DNA of 64,000 nucleotides from Desulfovibrio ferrophilus (GTDB taxonomy: Bacteria; Desulfobacterota; Desulfovibrionia; Desulfovibrionales; Desulfovibrionaceae), in the NCBI RefSeq assembly GCF_003966735.1, contig NZ_AP017378.1, positions 1,880,905 through 1,944,904 on the forward strand. Direction: 5' to 3'. Under the pieces are notes generated by a model. The model was not told the origin of the DNA and ran no database searches. It saw only the letters and a list, made by a program, of their open reading frames with translations. Made by a program: the position numbers and the translations under genes. Positions 43,064 through 52,305 of this stretch are shown in pieces; within the stretch, counting starts at the first letter, position 1; each line of letters starts with the position of its first letter.

Positions 43064-43537
43064 ATGCGTAAAGCTCATTGCCAATCGGGATTCACACTGC
43101 TTGAAGTTGTCGCCACGCTGGTGATCTTCGGCATGTTGATGACCGGGGCTATGCTGGCCTTGAACGACGACAACGACATCCGCAAGGAAGCCGACCTGTT
43201 GCGCATCCGCTTACGCTATGCCCAATCCCGGGCCATGGGGGAAAACATCCCCTACGGTATCATCTCGACAGGTAGCCAGTACCATCTCTTCAGGGGGGCT
43301 GGAGCAGCACAGACGCCCGTTTTTCCGGGAGTTTCAACCATCAATTACGCACCCCCATCAGATATCAATGTTCCCGCCTTCACCATCTCCTTCGACCAAT
43401 GGGGGGTGCCCTACAGAGACAGCTCCCAGAATACAGCAATAAACGCAGCTTTGACCCTGGCTCTCACGACGACCTCTGGAGGGGCAACCATTACCGAATC
43501 AATCACTGTCATCCCCACCACCGGATTTGTACCATGA
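43064..43537 (+). CDS. Minor pseudopilin, MshC/GspH-like
   Basis: The 157-residue prepilin has the site SG/FTLLEVVATLVIFGMLMTG and then the stretch RKEADLLRIRLRYAQSRAMGENIPYGI, characteristic of GspH/FimT-type minor pilins. It likely takes part in the tip complex. Its stop overlaps the next gene as ATGA. Confidence 0.78.
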   Translation: MRKAHCQSGFTLLEVVATLVIFGMLMTGAMLALNDDNDIRKEADLLRIRLRYAQSRAMGENIPYGIISTGSQYHLFRGAGAAQTPVFPGVSTINYAPPSDINVPAFTISFDQWGVPYRDSSQNTAINAALTLALTTTSGGATITESITVIPTTGFVP

Positions 43538-43935
43538 GCCAACTCCAACACACGAAGTGCAAAGGCTTTACCCTCATTGAGCTCATTGCCGTGCTTGTCA
43601 TACTGGGGATTATTGCAGGATTTGCCATCCCGCGCTTTGCTACCCTCCGCGACAATGCCGAATCAGCATCACTTGAAGGCGTGATGGCCGCTGCAGTTTC
43701 GCAATGCAGCATCGAACATGCAAGGCTTGTCCTTGACCCGACTTTAGCTGGCGGTGGTGCAACAGTAAGCAATATTGCGACCAATGCCGCAAACAACGTC
43801 AGCTACGATTCCGTAAAATTTCAAGCTCCCGACTTCGCTGCCAATGCGGGGGCAGACACCATCACTATTACGGTAAACTATAATTCGGGACAGGGGAGCG
43901 CAACAATCGCTCCTGTCATTTGGGAACAACCCTAG
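43534..43935 (+). CDS. Second MshA-like pilin
   Basis: The 133-residue prepilin is a close relative of the gene at 42,629: leader ending KG/FTLIELIAVLVILGIIAGF, the same AIPRFATLRDNAESASLEGV helix, and a QCSIE cysteine box. The second cysteine of the first pilin is missing, so the disulfide would be lost. It may be MshB-like or an alternative shaft subunit. ATG 43,534 overlaps the previous stop. Confidence 0.8.
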   Translation: MSQLQHTKCKGFTLIELIAVLVILGIIAGFAIPRFATLRDNAESASLEGVMAAAVSQCSIEHARLVLDPTLAGGGATVSNIATNAANNVSYDSVKFQAPDFAANAGADTITITVNYNSGQGSATIAPVIWEQP

Positions 43936-43992
43936 GCCTGCCAAAGCACTTCAACTGTCAAAGCAATCGCAGATATCAACCCGGAGAAAACA

Positions 43993-44382
43993 ATGACCAA
44001 AACACGCCCTCTGAGACAGCGCACAGGATTCACCCTGCTCGAAGTTGTCCTTGCTTTGGTTATTGGTCTCTCCATGTGCCTGTTGCTCATTCAGGTGGGA
44101 AACATCCTAAAGATGGGGCCACAGACCGTGAGCATGGTCGATGTGCAATACGATACCATGCGCGAGGTCGAACAACTGGTCAGTGAATACCGCGAAGAGC
44201 TTAGCGAAGATTCCCTGAACCTGAACAGCCTGCTCTCCAACTGGGCCTCGGACAACGACGTGACCATCACGACCCAGACCATCTCCGTTGGTGCAACGGA
44301 CGGATCATACACCTTCAGCAACGTCCGCCAGGTGCAGATGTCCAAAAACGGACAAAGCATCACGGCCTATTTCACCGAGTAG
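43993..44382 (+). CDS. Minor pilin, MshD-like
   Basis: The 129-residue prepilin has the site TG/FTLLEVVLALVIGLSMCLLL and a short helical-plus-beta C-terminal part, without cysteines after the helix. GGAGAA lies before its ATG. The MshD call rests on the place in the operon. Confidence 0.68.
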   Translation: MTKTRPLRQRTGFTLLEVVLALVIGLSMCLLLIQVGNILKMGPQTVSMVDVQYDTMREVEQLVSEYREELSEDSLNLNSLLSNWASDNDVTITTQTISVGATDGSYTFSNVRQVQMSKNGQSITAYFTE

Positions 44383-44395
44383 TCGGAGTCATGGC

Positions 44396-44935
44396 ATGAA
44401 AAAGCAACGCAAACCTGGCTTCACATTGATCGAGTTGATCTCTGCGTTGGTTCTGACCACCATCGTCGCCACGGCCTTTTTCTACGCCTTGGTCTACGGC
44501 GTTCAGCAGTACGTGCAGAGTTACCAGACGGCGTCTCTTGCGCAAAAGGCGCGTCTGGCTCTGACTCGCATGCACGTGGAACTCACCGAAATCCAAGACA
44601 TCGATCAGGCTCATAGCGGCAATATCGATGGCACCCATTTTTTCTACATCGACCACAATGGCCAAGCTGGTTCCCTTGAGATTTCAGGATCGACCATCGC
44701 CATGAACGGCCAGTTCACACTGGTCGATGATCTGGCCTCATTCGCCTCGGGCGAAACCCTGTTTACCTACAGTGACGGTAACGGCAATACATGGACCCCG
44801 GCAGACGGGTTCGACGATCTCTACGAAGTCACCATCACCCTGAGAATGGAGTCACTGGATTCAAACTCCCTTGCCTTCACCCACACGGTGAACCCTCGCA
44901 ACTCCTCCAACCTCAACGCACCCAAGTTGCAATAA
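44396..44935 (+). CDS. Minor pilin, MshO/PilW/GspJ-like
   Basis: The 179-residue prepilin has the site PG/FTLIELISALVLTTIVATA followed by YQTASLAQKARLALTRMHVELTEI, the GspJ/PilW-type helix. The start at 44,396 has GGAG a few bases upstream. It lies 13 bp after the MshD-like gene. Confidence 0.72.
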   Translation: MKKQRKPGFTLIELISALVLTTIVATAFFYALVYGVQQYVQSYQTASLAQKARLALTRMHVELTEIQDIDQAHSGNIDGTHFFYIDHNGQAGSLEISGSTIAMNGQFTLVDDLASFASGETLFTYSDGNGNTWTPADGFDDLYEVTITLRMESLDSNSLAFTHTVNPRNSSNLNAPKLQ

Positions 44936-44948
44936 CCGGAGTCGCGCA

Positions 44949-47189
44949 ATGATGAACCTTACCAGCATCAACACAAGACCCCGTGGCGCCGTCCTGCTCA
45001 TGGTTGTCTTCACGCTCCTGGCTCTGGGTGCCGTGACCGCCACCATGTCCGGCTTCATCTCCACCACTCATGTGGAGCAGGCCCACTCTGCAACGGCCCG
45101 TCAGGCTTTCTATGCCGCCGAGGCTGGCATCCGCATCGTTGCGGCGGAATACAACAAATCCGCAGTAACCGATGACAAGAGCGACATGCTTGAGGACGTT
45201 TCGGGCAAGACCTTCAACCTGACTGGCGATGGGAGCCAACAATTCGACCTCAATGTCTTTTCCTACGGCTTCCAGGTCGCGTCACACGATGCAAGCACCA
45301 ACACCATCGTCGCCAAGGCTATCGGCAACATCCCCTTGCAGGATATGGAAGACCTCAGCTCCTCCACCATCGATTTCCCTGCTGGGAGCATGATCAGTGT
45401 GCAGGACGAAGTCGGCAACGACATCCCCGTGACTCTGGCAAGTGCCGGGTCCATCAGCACCGGAGCAGGTGGCACTCAGTATGTGACCTTCACCTACACC
45501 CCGCCCACGGGCACGATCCCCATTGATGCCAGTGCGGACCTGGACTTCGTAGGCATCGCCAACCAGACCAGCAACGGGGTTTCCGGCAATGCAGATGCTG
45601 TCAGTGGCCTGCCATCCTCCATGGACAACTTTCCTGCCCACAACGGGCGCATTGCCATCTATGGCGAGGACAAGACATACACCTACCGTACCCTGACCGT
45701 GGAAGCCAACGGCTCGGTCACATTAAGCGGCCTTGAGCCGGAGTCCGGCACGTTCTCGCTGGCGGATTTTCAAAGCGAAACCCTGATCCTGCGCAAGACT
45801 TATGGCTTCCAATCCATTGGTCGCGTGACCACGGGCGGAACTACGGCCACCAAGGTGCTGGCGTACTACGACTCTCCCGTCGAGAATGCTGCGGAGCTCG
45901 ACCCTGATGCCGACGCCGCAGGGCCGACCATCCTGATGTATGATGTCAGTGACTTCAATGCCAACGATCTCACGGATTCCGACGGCGACAACGTTGTTGC
46001 CATCAAAGCCTATACGGCATCGCAGGGAAACCACACCTATTACGCCGCCATCCATAGCCTGTGCGAGAATCCCTGGGTCAACACCCCCTGTGAGCATACA
46101 CTGCGCCTGGGACGCGAAACCGATTTCAGTGATCGTTGGAAGGTGGACACCCGCCTGTCCTATGATGTGCAGGTCAAGCTCTCCACGGCTTGGAAGCTGC
46201 CCTTTGGCATGAATGGTGTGCTGGTGCGTTACCATCGGTCTGGAAGCAACACTAATTTCTACGGTTTCTCGTTCATGAAATACATCGACCCCACCGAAAC
46301 CACTCTGCCCAGTGGCGTGGTAGGCGATCATATTCCCAATGAACTGAAGCCCCCGGGACAAGGTTCCACGATCTCCAGATGGCAGCAGGCTCCAGAATAT
46401 GAAGGCGGTAGCCGCCCTCTGAATATCACCGAGAACGACAACATCCTGTTGGTCTTCTGGCGCCAGGCCGGTTCACGGCGCGAGTGGTTGGCTTACAAGG
46501 AGGTCACAGACGACCTGGCCGCCTATCCCAAGCAATGGAGTGGTGACGGCCGTATTATCAGTGATAACACAACCCTGCTCGTGCGCGTGGAAGAGCAATT
46601 CGTGCAGGGCAAGAAGGTCAACCGGATCAAGGTCTTCTATGGCGACGCTTCGTATCAAATACCGAGCATTGTGGCCCGTACTCCAGACACTCTGCCCTAC
46701 GACATTATTGCAGGAAACGGCGAACGCGGCCGCAGCCGCTACCAGACCGAATGGGACAGCAGCAGAACACACGCCTTCCCCAGTTGGCCACCCTACACCA
46801 TTGGTGACTGGGCCATTACTGATGACTTCTTCACTCATATCCAGTCCGCCCCTACGTATAGAGTGGACGGAACCCTGCGCCCCTGCACATGGGACGCGGT
46901 CAACAGTACTGCCATCAACAGTACTGCTCTCGCGGCGGCAGACATCCGTATCCTGTCTGATGGGGCCACCATCCGCACTCAGGAATTCCTCACGCCCAAT
47001 TCGGCATCGTGGCCAGCCAGTATCACGAATTGGCCGGGCAACAGACCGGAAATTGCCTTTCACGCCGCAGGACGCATGATCACTTACAGCTATGAACGCA
47101 GAGGGTGGCGATGGCGTGCATACTCGGACCCATACAACTATGGGGCAACACTGGATGACCTGACCTACCGCTTCCTGTTTTACAATTAG
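44949..47189 (+). CDS. PilX/MshP-like protein with large C-terminal adhesin-like region
   Basis: The 746-residue protein has a basic start and one helix (GAVLLMVVFTLLALGAVTATMSG), then HVEQAHSATARQAFYAAEAGIR, the PilX_N pattern with AAEAG. Usual PilX/MshP proteins have 150-200 residues; the remaining approximately 650 here are beta-rich, with acidic turns, a lectin-like middle (about 375-560, WKVDTRLSYDVQVKLSTAW) and several cysteines (SLCENPWVNTPCEH). It could replace the separate MshP and MshQ with one tip adhesin. I cannot assign a ligand. Confidence 0.72.
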   Translation: MMNLTSINTRPRGAVLLMVVFTLLALGAVTATMSGFISTTHVEQAHSATARQAFYAAEAGIRIVAAEYNKSAVTDDKSDMLEDVSGKTFNLTGDGSQQFDLNVFSYGFQVASHDASTNTIVAKAIGNIPLQDMEDLSSSTIDFPAGSMISVQDEVGNDIPVTLASAGSISTGAGGTQYVTFTYTPPTGTIPIDASADLDFVGIANQTSNGVSGNADAVSGLPSSMDNFPAHNGRIAIYGEDKTYTYRTLTVEANGSVTLSGLEPESGTFSLADFQSETLILRKTYGFQSIGRVTTGGTTATKVLAYYDSPVENAAELDPDADAAGPTILMYDVSDFNANDLTDSDGDNVVAIKAYTASQGNHTYYAAIHSLCENPWVNTPCEHTLRLGRETDFSDRWKVDTRLSYDVQVKLSTAWKLPFGMNGVLVRYHRSGSNTNFYGFSFMKYIDPTETTLPSGVVGDHIPNELKPPGQGSTISRWQQAPEYEGGSRPLNITENDNILLVFWRQAGSRREWLAYKEVTDDLAAYPKQWSGDGRIISDNTTLLVRVEEQFVQGKKVNRIKVFYGDASYQIPSIVARTPDTLPYDIIAGNGERGRSRYQTEWDSSRTHAFPSWPPYTIGDWAITDDFFTHIQSAPTYRVDGTLRPCTWDAVNSTAINSTALAAADIRILSDGATIRTQEFLTPNSASWPASITNWPGNRPEIAFHAAGRMITYSYERRGWRWRAYSDPYNYGATLDDLTYRFLFYN

Positions 47190-47222
47190 ATCGAGTACGG
47201 CCCAAATCACTTGGAGACCACT

Positions 47223-47498
47223 ATGAAAACCATCACCGCCCTGACACTTGCTATTCTGTTACTGGCCGCAGCCCCGGCCTTTGCGCTGGTGTCCATGGAC
47301 ACCCCCGCCTCCGCTCCCGCCAATGCCCCGGAGCAATCCGTAGAGACCTCCCCGCCGTCTTCAGATGAAGCAGCGCCTTCTGCTCAGGGCTCTCAAGGCC
47401 AAACCGCCCCGGGCAAACAGTCCAGCGGAACCATCATCTACAAGCCAGCGACCAAGGGCCAACCCGGCACCATCAGGAGCGCACCCGTCAGTCAATAA
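47223..47498 (+). CDS. Small exported Pro/Ser-rich protein
   Basis: The 91-residue product has a signal peptide (MKTITALTLAILLLAAAPAFA) and a low-complexity mature part rich in Pro, Ser, Ala, Gln and Gly with no cysteine. It follows the pilus operon by 33 bp on the same strand with GGAG upstream, so it may be its last gene. Function is unknown. Confidence 0.65.
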   Translation: MKTITALTLAILLLAAAPAFALVSMDTPASAPANAPEQSVETSPPSSDEAAPSAQGSQGQTAPGKQSSGTIIYKPATKGQPGTIRSAPVSQ

Positions 47499-47809
47499 CT
47501 CCTTCCCGCAGGTGTACTCTGGCAGAGAGGTCTCAACCATAAGCAAGCTGGGCCCACCTGCGCTGTTCATGAACGGCGCGCTTTGAGTCTTTTCGCCCCA
47601 TACAGCCCACTCAAAATCCCCCTTATCCACTCAAAAAAGACTCATCCCTCGCCTGAACAAAGTACTTACTCGCCCCTTCGATTCTCCCAACAAGCTGAAA
47701 TACTGCACTTAAAAACCAGGCACTCTTCCTGCATTTTCCCACTTCGACCCAGCAATCAGGGCGCATTATGCGCCTGAATTTCGATCGATTCACAACAGGG
47801 AGAACCACA
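47499..47809. other. Noncoding gap after the pilus operon
   Basis: No gene is supported; the open frames here are short and without ribosome sites. It likely contains the end of the pilus transcript and the promoter for the next gene, but I see no clear terminator. Confidence 0.4.
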
Positions 47810-48175
47810 ATGGAAAAGATTCTGATCATCGGATGCAAAAACACCATGGACGATGTCTGCATTGGTTGCTCGCGCTGTCTTGTGGCCTTCAACCGCCGGG
47901 AAGGGGCATTCAAGCAATATGAGGGCAAGGAAGCGCAAGTCATGGGAATCCTGAGCTGTGGCGGCTGCCCGGGCGCCAGCATCGTCACCAGGCTGATCCA
48001 GGTCAAGCTGTGGAACATGCCTCTGGACGAACGGCCCACGGCAATACACGTTGGCCCTTGCATCAGCGACCACTGTCCCGAAGCCGACACCATCATCACA
48101 AAAATCCAGGTCAAGGCTGGAATCCCCGTCATCGAGGGCACCCACGCCTATGTCCCGGACAAGATATTTGCCTGA
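47810..48175 (+). CDS. CGGC-domain protein
   Basis: The 121-residue protein has the early Cys set (IGCKNTMDDVCIGCSRCL), the naming motif SCGGCPGAS (about residues 50-58), and a late CISDHCPEAD. CGGC proteins are small cytosolic proteins common in anaerobes, thought to bind metal or an iron-sulfur cluster; the true role is unknown. The start at 47,810 has GGGAG nine bases upstream. It is a single-gene unit with a strong terminator. Confidence 0.85.
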   Translation: MEKILIIGCKNTMDDVCIGCSRCLVAFNRREGAFKQYEGKEAQVMGILSCGGCPGASIVTRLIQVKLWNMPLDERPTAIHVGPCISDHCPEADTIITKIQVKAGIPVIEGTHAYVPDKIFA

Positions 48176-48179
48176 TTCC

Positions 48180-48209
48180 ATTCCGCCCCTTACATCAAAG
48201 GGGCGGAAT
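48180..48209 (+). terminator. Terminator after the CGGC gene
   Basis: ATTCCGCCCC and GGGGCGGAAT form a 10-bp perfect stem, with TTTGATTATTTTT following. Confidence 0.8.
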
Positions 48210-48359
48210 TTGATTATTTTTCTCCTAAAAATCAGTCTCTGATGTCCTGACAAGTGCACAACGACGTGCTACGGTCTGTCATCAAGGAATTTGTCAGGGT
48301 TTGCACAACACAAGACGCAAAACCCCGCCAAACGAAAGACTCATCTCAGGGAGAAACCG

Positions 48360-49118
48360 ATGCGCTATGTTCTGGGCCTGCTGCTGGCCGCCCTCCTCCT
48401 GTCCGTCTCCACGCAGATTTCCCAAGCCGTTGATTCAACCGACATCCCCGAAATCCGCGTTGTCGGGCCTTCGTGGGAAGGCTTTACCAACCGCGACGGG
48501 ACCGGGCTCTATCACGAAATCCTCAATAAACTCTTCGCGCAATACGGCATCCGCATCCACCGGGAATACGTGCCTTCGGAACGTGCCTACCATCTGGTCC
48601 GCACCGGGCAGGCCGATTTCATGACCTGCCACGACAAGCCACTACACTCCCTGATTTTGGCCAAATACCCCATGTACGCCGGACGCTATTATGCATTTTT
48701 CAACCGCGAAAACATCGGCGATTGGAACTTTCCTGAAAGCATGAAAGATCGCTCCATCGCGTGGCGCATCGGCTATTACGACGAATCGAATATCCCGGTG
48801 CCCATGAAAGTGCGCGAGGTCAAATCCGGCACATCAGGCCTGGGAATGGTTATTCTTGGCAGGGTCGACTTCTATCTGGATGACCTGAATTTCATTCAGG
48901 ACTCCATCAGAAGCAACACGATTCCCATGGACATGGATGACTTCAGAATTGAAACCGTGGGAACCCGCTCCTACCACCCTGTGTTCAACACCTCGGAGCG
49001 CGGCTCCCAGGTCATGAAACTCTATGATGAGGGCATGGAAAGACTCTACCGCAGCGGTGAACTCAAGAAGATCTTCCAGCGCTGGGGATTCCCCATGCCG
49101 GACTACGAAATCCCCTGA
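48360..49118 (+). CDS. Family-3 periplasmic solute-binding protein
   Basis: The 252-residue protein has a signal peptide (ending near SQAVD) and the SBP_bac_3 fold: IRVVGPSWEGFTNRDGTGLYHEIL, then EYVPSERAYHLVRTGQADFMT. No ABC permease or ATPase gene is near. It lies 22 bp before a hybrid kinase that has a periplasmic sensor loop, so it could be a ligand-binding partner for signalling and not for uptake. ATG 48,360 is 4 bp after GGGAGAA. Confidence 0.8.
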   Translation: MRYVLGLLLAALLLSVSTQISQAVDSTDIPEIRVVGPSWEGFTNRDGTGLYHEILNKLFAQYGIRIHREYVPSERAYHLVRTGQADFMTCHDKPLHSLILAKYPMYAGRYYAFFNRENIGDWNFPESMKDRSIAWRIGYYDESNIPVPMKVREVKSGTSGLGMVILGRVDFYLDDLNFIQDSIRSNTIPMDMDDFRIETVGTRSYHPVFNTSERGSQVMKLYDEGMERLYRSGELKKIFQRWGFPMPDYEIP

Positions 49119-49140
49119 TCCCTCTGCCAGGACTGATATC

Positions 49141-51849
49141 ATGACCAGCACCAAGCACACTGTCTCGCTTGCCGATTCCATTGGAACACGGCTGCTGATG
49201 CTGGTCTTTGCAATCTATGTCATCGTCACGGCGGCACTCACCGCCATGCACATGTACTCGGAATTCGACAACACCAAGACCAACGTCGGTCACGAGCTCC
49301 GAGCTCTGGTCAAGACACTGAACCAGGGACTTGGCACAGCCATTTACAATGTCGACGACGCACAGATCCGCTCCATTCTCGACGGCGTCATGGAAAGCCC
49401 CATTGTCGTCGGAATCCTGATCGAAACCGAATATCAGGGAAACTTCACCGCAGGGGAAATCTCGCCGCTTTCCACTCCCGAGGACACCGCCCTGCTCACA
49501 TACTCGGATACAATCATGTATTACGAGCCTGGTTCCTCCACCATCCCCATGGGGACACTCACCCTGCACTCCAGCCGGAGCGTCATCCTTGGCAAGGTCT
49601 GGCACAGCCTGATGCTGATCCTGATCAACTCGGTCCTCAAAACATTTGCCCTATGGGTCATCTTCCTGTGGATGAGCCGGGCAATGCTTTCACGCCCCCT
49701 GGCCAAACTGACGGCTGCCGCACGTGAAATCGACCTGGACAAGCTCGACAATCTCACCGTGGATGCAGGCACCAAAGGTCGCAACGAATTGAAGGTCCTT
49801 GAAGAAGCATTCAATTCGATGATCGAAAAGCTTTTGCGCTCACGCAAGCAGTCCGAGCGCCTGACCAAGAGCCTGCGGGAAGCGGGATTGCAGCTTGGCG
49901 AATACAACAGAACACTGGAAGAAAAAGTACGGGAACGGACCAGGGAACTGAACCGTGTTCTGGAGGAAGTTCAGAAATCCAGACAAACGGCAGAGATCGC
50001 CAACAAAGCCAAAAGCGATTTTCTGGCCAGCATGAGCCATGAAATCCGCACGCCTCTGAATGCTATCATCGGCATCTCGGACGTCCTTGCCGAAACCGAA
50101 CTGACCCCGGAACAAAACCAGTACGTCAATATCTTCCGCAATAGTGGCGAGACGTTGCTATCCATCATCAATGATATCCTCGATTTCTCAAAGATCGAAG
50201 CCGGACAGGTCACCCTGGAGCATATCCCGTTCAGTATCGAAGATGTCATCGAAAACGCCTGCGACATCATGGCGCCCAGCGCCTTTGACAGGGGGGTCGA
50301 ACTCCTGTGCAGGGTGGACCCAAAAATTGCGCAAATGATAGAGGGTGACCCTACCCGCCTGCACCAGATCCTGTCGAATCTCATTTCCAATGCCATCAAA
50401 TTCACCGAGCACGGGGAAATCACGGTTTCCGCAACGCATTCCGGCGGGCCCAACAAAGGTGAAATCCTGTTCAGCGTGCTGGACACAGGCATCGGCATCC
50501 CGGAAGACAAAAAAGAAATCATCTTCGAAAGCTTCACCCAGGCCGATTCTTCCACAACTCGCCTCTTTGGCGGCACCGGGCTTGGTCTGGCAATCTGCAG
50601 CCGTATCGTACACCTCATGAACGGGCGTATCTGGCTGGAGGACAATCCCGAGGGAGGCTCACTCTTCCAATTCACAGCCCGATTCGGCGTCCCCATCCAG
50701 GTGCAGAGACACCAGCCGCTGTCCTTCCTCAGAGATGCTCGAGTTCTGCTCGTGGAGCCCAACAGAGTTTGTCGCCAAGCCCTGAGCATGGACTTTGAAT
50801 CTCTGGGAGCAGAGGTTCATGCATTCCCGGATCAACGCACCGCCTTGACTATCTTTGAGCATAATAGCGAAGCCCTTGGTTATGATCTGATTCTGACGAC
50901 CGATGGCATACAAGCTGAGAACAGCTTGCATCCTCTTGCAGGCCTATGCGCAAGCGATGGCCGCATCCTGGTTCTGACCTCCCCCCAGAGCGGATTGCTG
51001 CATGGGGGGGATGCCCTCGCCAGCACGGAAGTCGCTCTTGTCAAACCGTTTACGCATGGCAAGCTCATGCGAGCATTGGCTGAGTCTCCTGCTCAGCAGC
51101 AGAAAAAACAGAACGTCCCCAGTCTTCCCCAAGCCACCACCGGACTCTCTTTACTTCTGGCCGAAGACCAGGCCTACAACCGCAAGCTTATCCAATTCTA
51201 TCTGCAGGGCAGCCTCCACACCCTGATCATGGCTGAAAATGGAAAACAGGCCGTCGAATTATTCAAGGCGGGGCAATTTGACGTGGTCCTGATGGATATG
51301 GAAATGCCCATCATGGACGGCTACACAGCCACCCGCCTGATCCGAAAGCACGAACTGGAGACGGGCCAAGCCGCCATTCCCATCATCGCCCTGACGGCTC
51401 ATGCCTTTGATGAGCATGTCCAGAAAAGTGCCTCGGCAGGTTGCTCTGGCCACCTGACCAAGCCCATCAAGAAACACACCTTCCTGCAGGCGCTGGAAAA
51501 CTTGACTTGCGGGAATAACGGCAATGTCCCGAGCACGCCCGAACCGGACATGAATTCCGCGGTCACAGTGGATCGGGCCATGCGCCCGCTGGTGGAAGAA
51601 TTTCTTACTGAGGTGCGTACTCACATCGTCTCCATGCGCAAGGCTTCACAGCAAGGCGATCTGGAAAGCATTCGTGTTACCGGTCACAGCCTCAGAGGTG
51701 CTGGCGGGGGATACGGATTCAATGTGATTACCGAGTATGGGCGCTCGCTGGAAGCCGCTGCAAAGGCGGATGATGCAACACTGATCATGGACCAGATCGA
51801 TCGTCTGGAACAACACCTCGACACCGTGGCAATCCGATATACCGACTAG
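49141..51849 (+). CDS. Membrane hybrid histidine kinase with REC and Hpt domains
   Basis: The 902-residue protein has TM1 (about 18-38), a periplasmic sensor domain (about 40-155), TM2 (about 160-182), HAMP (about 185-240), a coiled coil, HisKA with SMSHEIRTPLNAI (about 300), HATPase (LISNAIKFT; DTGIGIPEDKKE; GTGLGLAIC), a receiver lacking the usual Asp setting (about 520-640), a full receiver with LMDMEMPIMDG (about 718), and a C-terminal Hpt with GHSLRGAGGGYGF (His about 845). It can do the whole phosphorelay in one chain; its likely final target is the lone receiver 50 bp downstream. Confidence 0.88.
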   Translation: MTSTKHTVSLADSIGTRLLMLVFAIYVIVTAALTAMHMYSEFDNTKTNVGHELRALVKTLNQGLGTAIYNVDDAQIRSILDGVMESPIVVGILIETEYQGNFTAGEISPLSTPEDTALLTYSDTIMYYEPGSSTIPMGTLTLHSSRSVILGKVWHSLMLILINSVLKTFALWVIFLWMSRAMLSRPLAKLTAAAREIDLDKLDNLTVDAGTKGRNELKVLEEAFNSMIEKLLRSRKQSERLTKSLREAGLQLGEYNRTLEEKVRERTRELNRVLEEVQKSRQTAEIANKAKSDFLASMSHEIRTPLNAIIGISDVLAETELTPEQNQYVNIFRNSGETLLSIINDILDFSKIEAGQVTLEHIPFSIEDVIENACDIMAPSAFDRGVELLCRVDPKIAQMIEGDPTRLHQILSNLISNAIKFTEHGEITVSATHSGGPNKGEILFSVLDTGIGIPEDKKEIIFESFTQADSSTTRLFGGTGLGLAICSRIVHLMNGRIWLEDNPEGGSLFQFTARFGVPIQVQRHQPLSFLRDARVLLVEPNRVCRQALSMDFESLGAEVHAFPDQRTALTIFEHNSEALGYDLILTTDGIQAENSLHPLAGLCASDGRILVLTSPQSGLLHGGDALASTEVALVKPFTHGKLMRALAESPAQQQKKQNVPSLPQATTGLSLLLAEDQAYNRKLIQFYLQGSLHTLIMAENGKQAVELFKAGQFDVVLMDMEMPIMDGYTATRLIRKHELETGQAAIPIIALTAHAFDEHVQKSASAGCSGHLTKPIKKHTFLQALENLTCGNNGNVPSTPEPDMNSAVTVDRAMRPLVEEFLTEVRTHIVSMRKASQQGDLESIRVTGHSLRGAGGGYGFNVITEYGRSLEAAAKADDATLIMDQIDRLEQHLDTVAIRYTD

Positions 51850-51899
51850 AACAGGATCAACCGCATCGGCATCATGATTTGACGCAACGGAGATTCAGG

Positions 51900-52286
51900 A
51901 TGAGCATCCTCATTGTTGATGACACCAAGAGCATTCGCTCCCTGATCGAATTCTTCCTGCAGACGCAGGGCTACGGCCCCATTCTGCATGCCGAGTCTGG
52001 AGAACAGGCGTTGGAGATACTGGGCGGCGATTCACAAGATGCGGAGAGCCAAGAAATCGAGTTGATCTTTCTGGATGTCATCATGCCCGGTATGGGCGGC
52101 CTTGCAGCCTGCAAGAGCATCAAGCAGGACGCCCGCCTCGCAAACACTCCGATCGTCATGATCACTTCGGACCTGACTCCGCAAACCATCGAAGCCGTCT
52201 TCGAGGCCGGCGCCAATGAGATCGTGCCCAAGCCCTTGGACAAAGCGACGTTGTTGGCCAAGGTGGCTGCGGTGCTGAACGACTGA
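51900..52286 (+). CDS. Stand-alone CheY-like receiver
   Basis: The 128-residue protein is a single receiver domain: ILIVDDTKSIRSL (acid pair), phospho-Asp in LIFLDVIMPGMGG, Thr/Ser in MITSDLTPQ, and Lys in IVPKPLDK. No output domain is present. It sits 50 bp after the hybrid kinase, in the same direction, and is likely its phosphate acceptor. ATG 51,900 follows GGAG. Confidence 0.85.
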   Translation: MSILIVDDTKSIRSLIEFFLQTQGYGPILHAESGEQALEILGGDSQDAESQEIELIFLDVIMPGMGGLAACKSIKQDARLANTPIVMITSDLTPQTIEAVFEAGANEIVPKPLDKATLLAKVAAVLND

Positions 52287-52305
52287 ATCGGCCCTGAGCA
52301 AGCGC

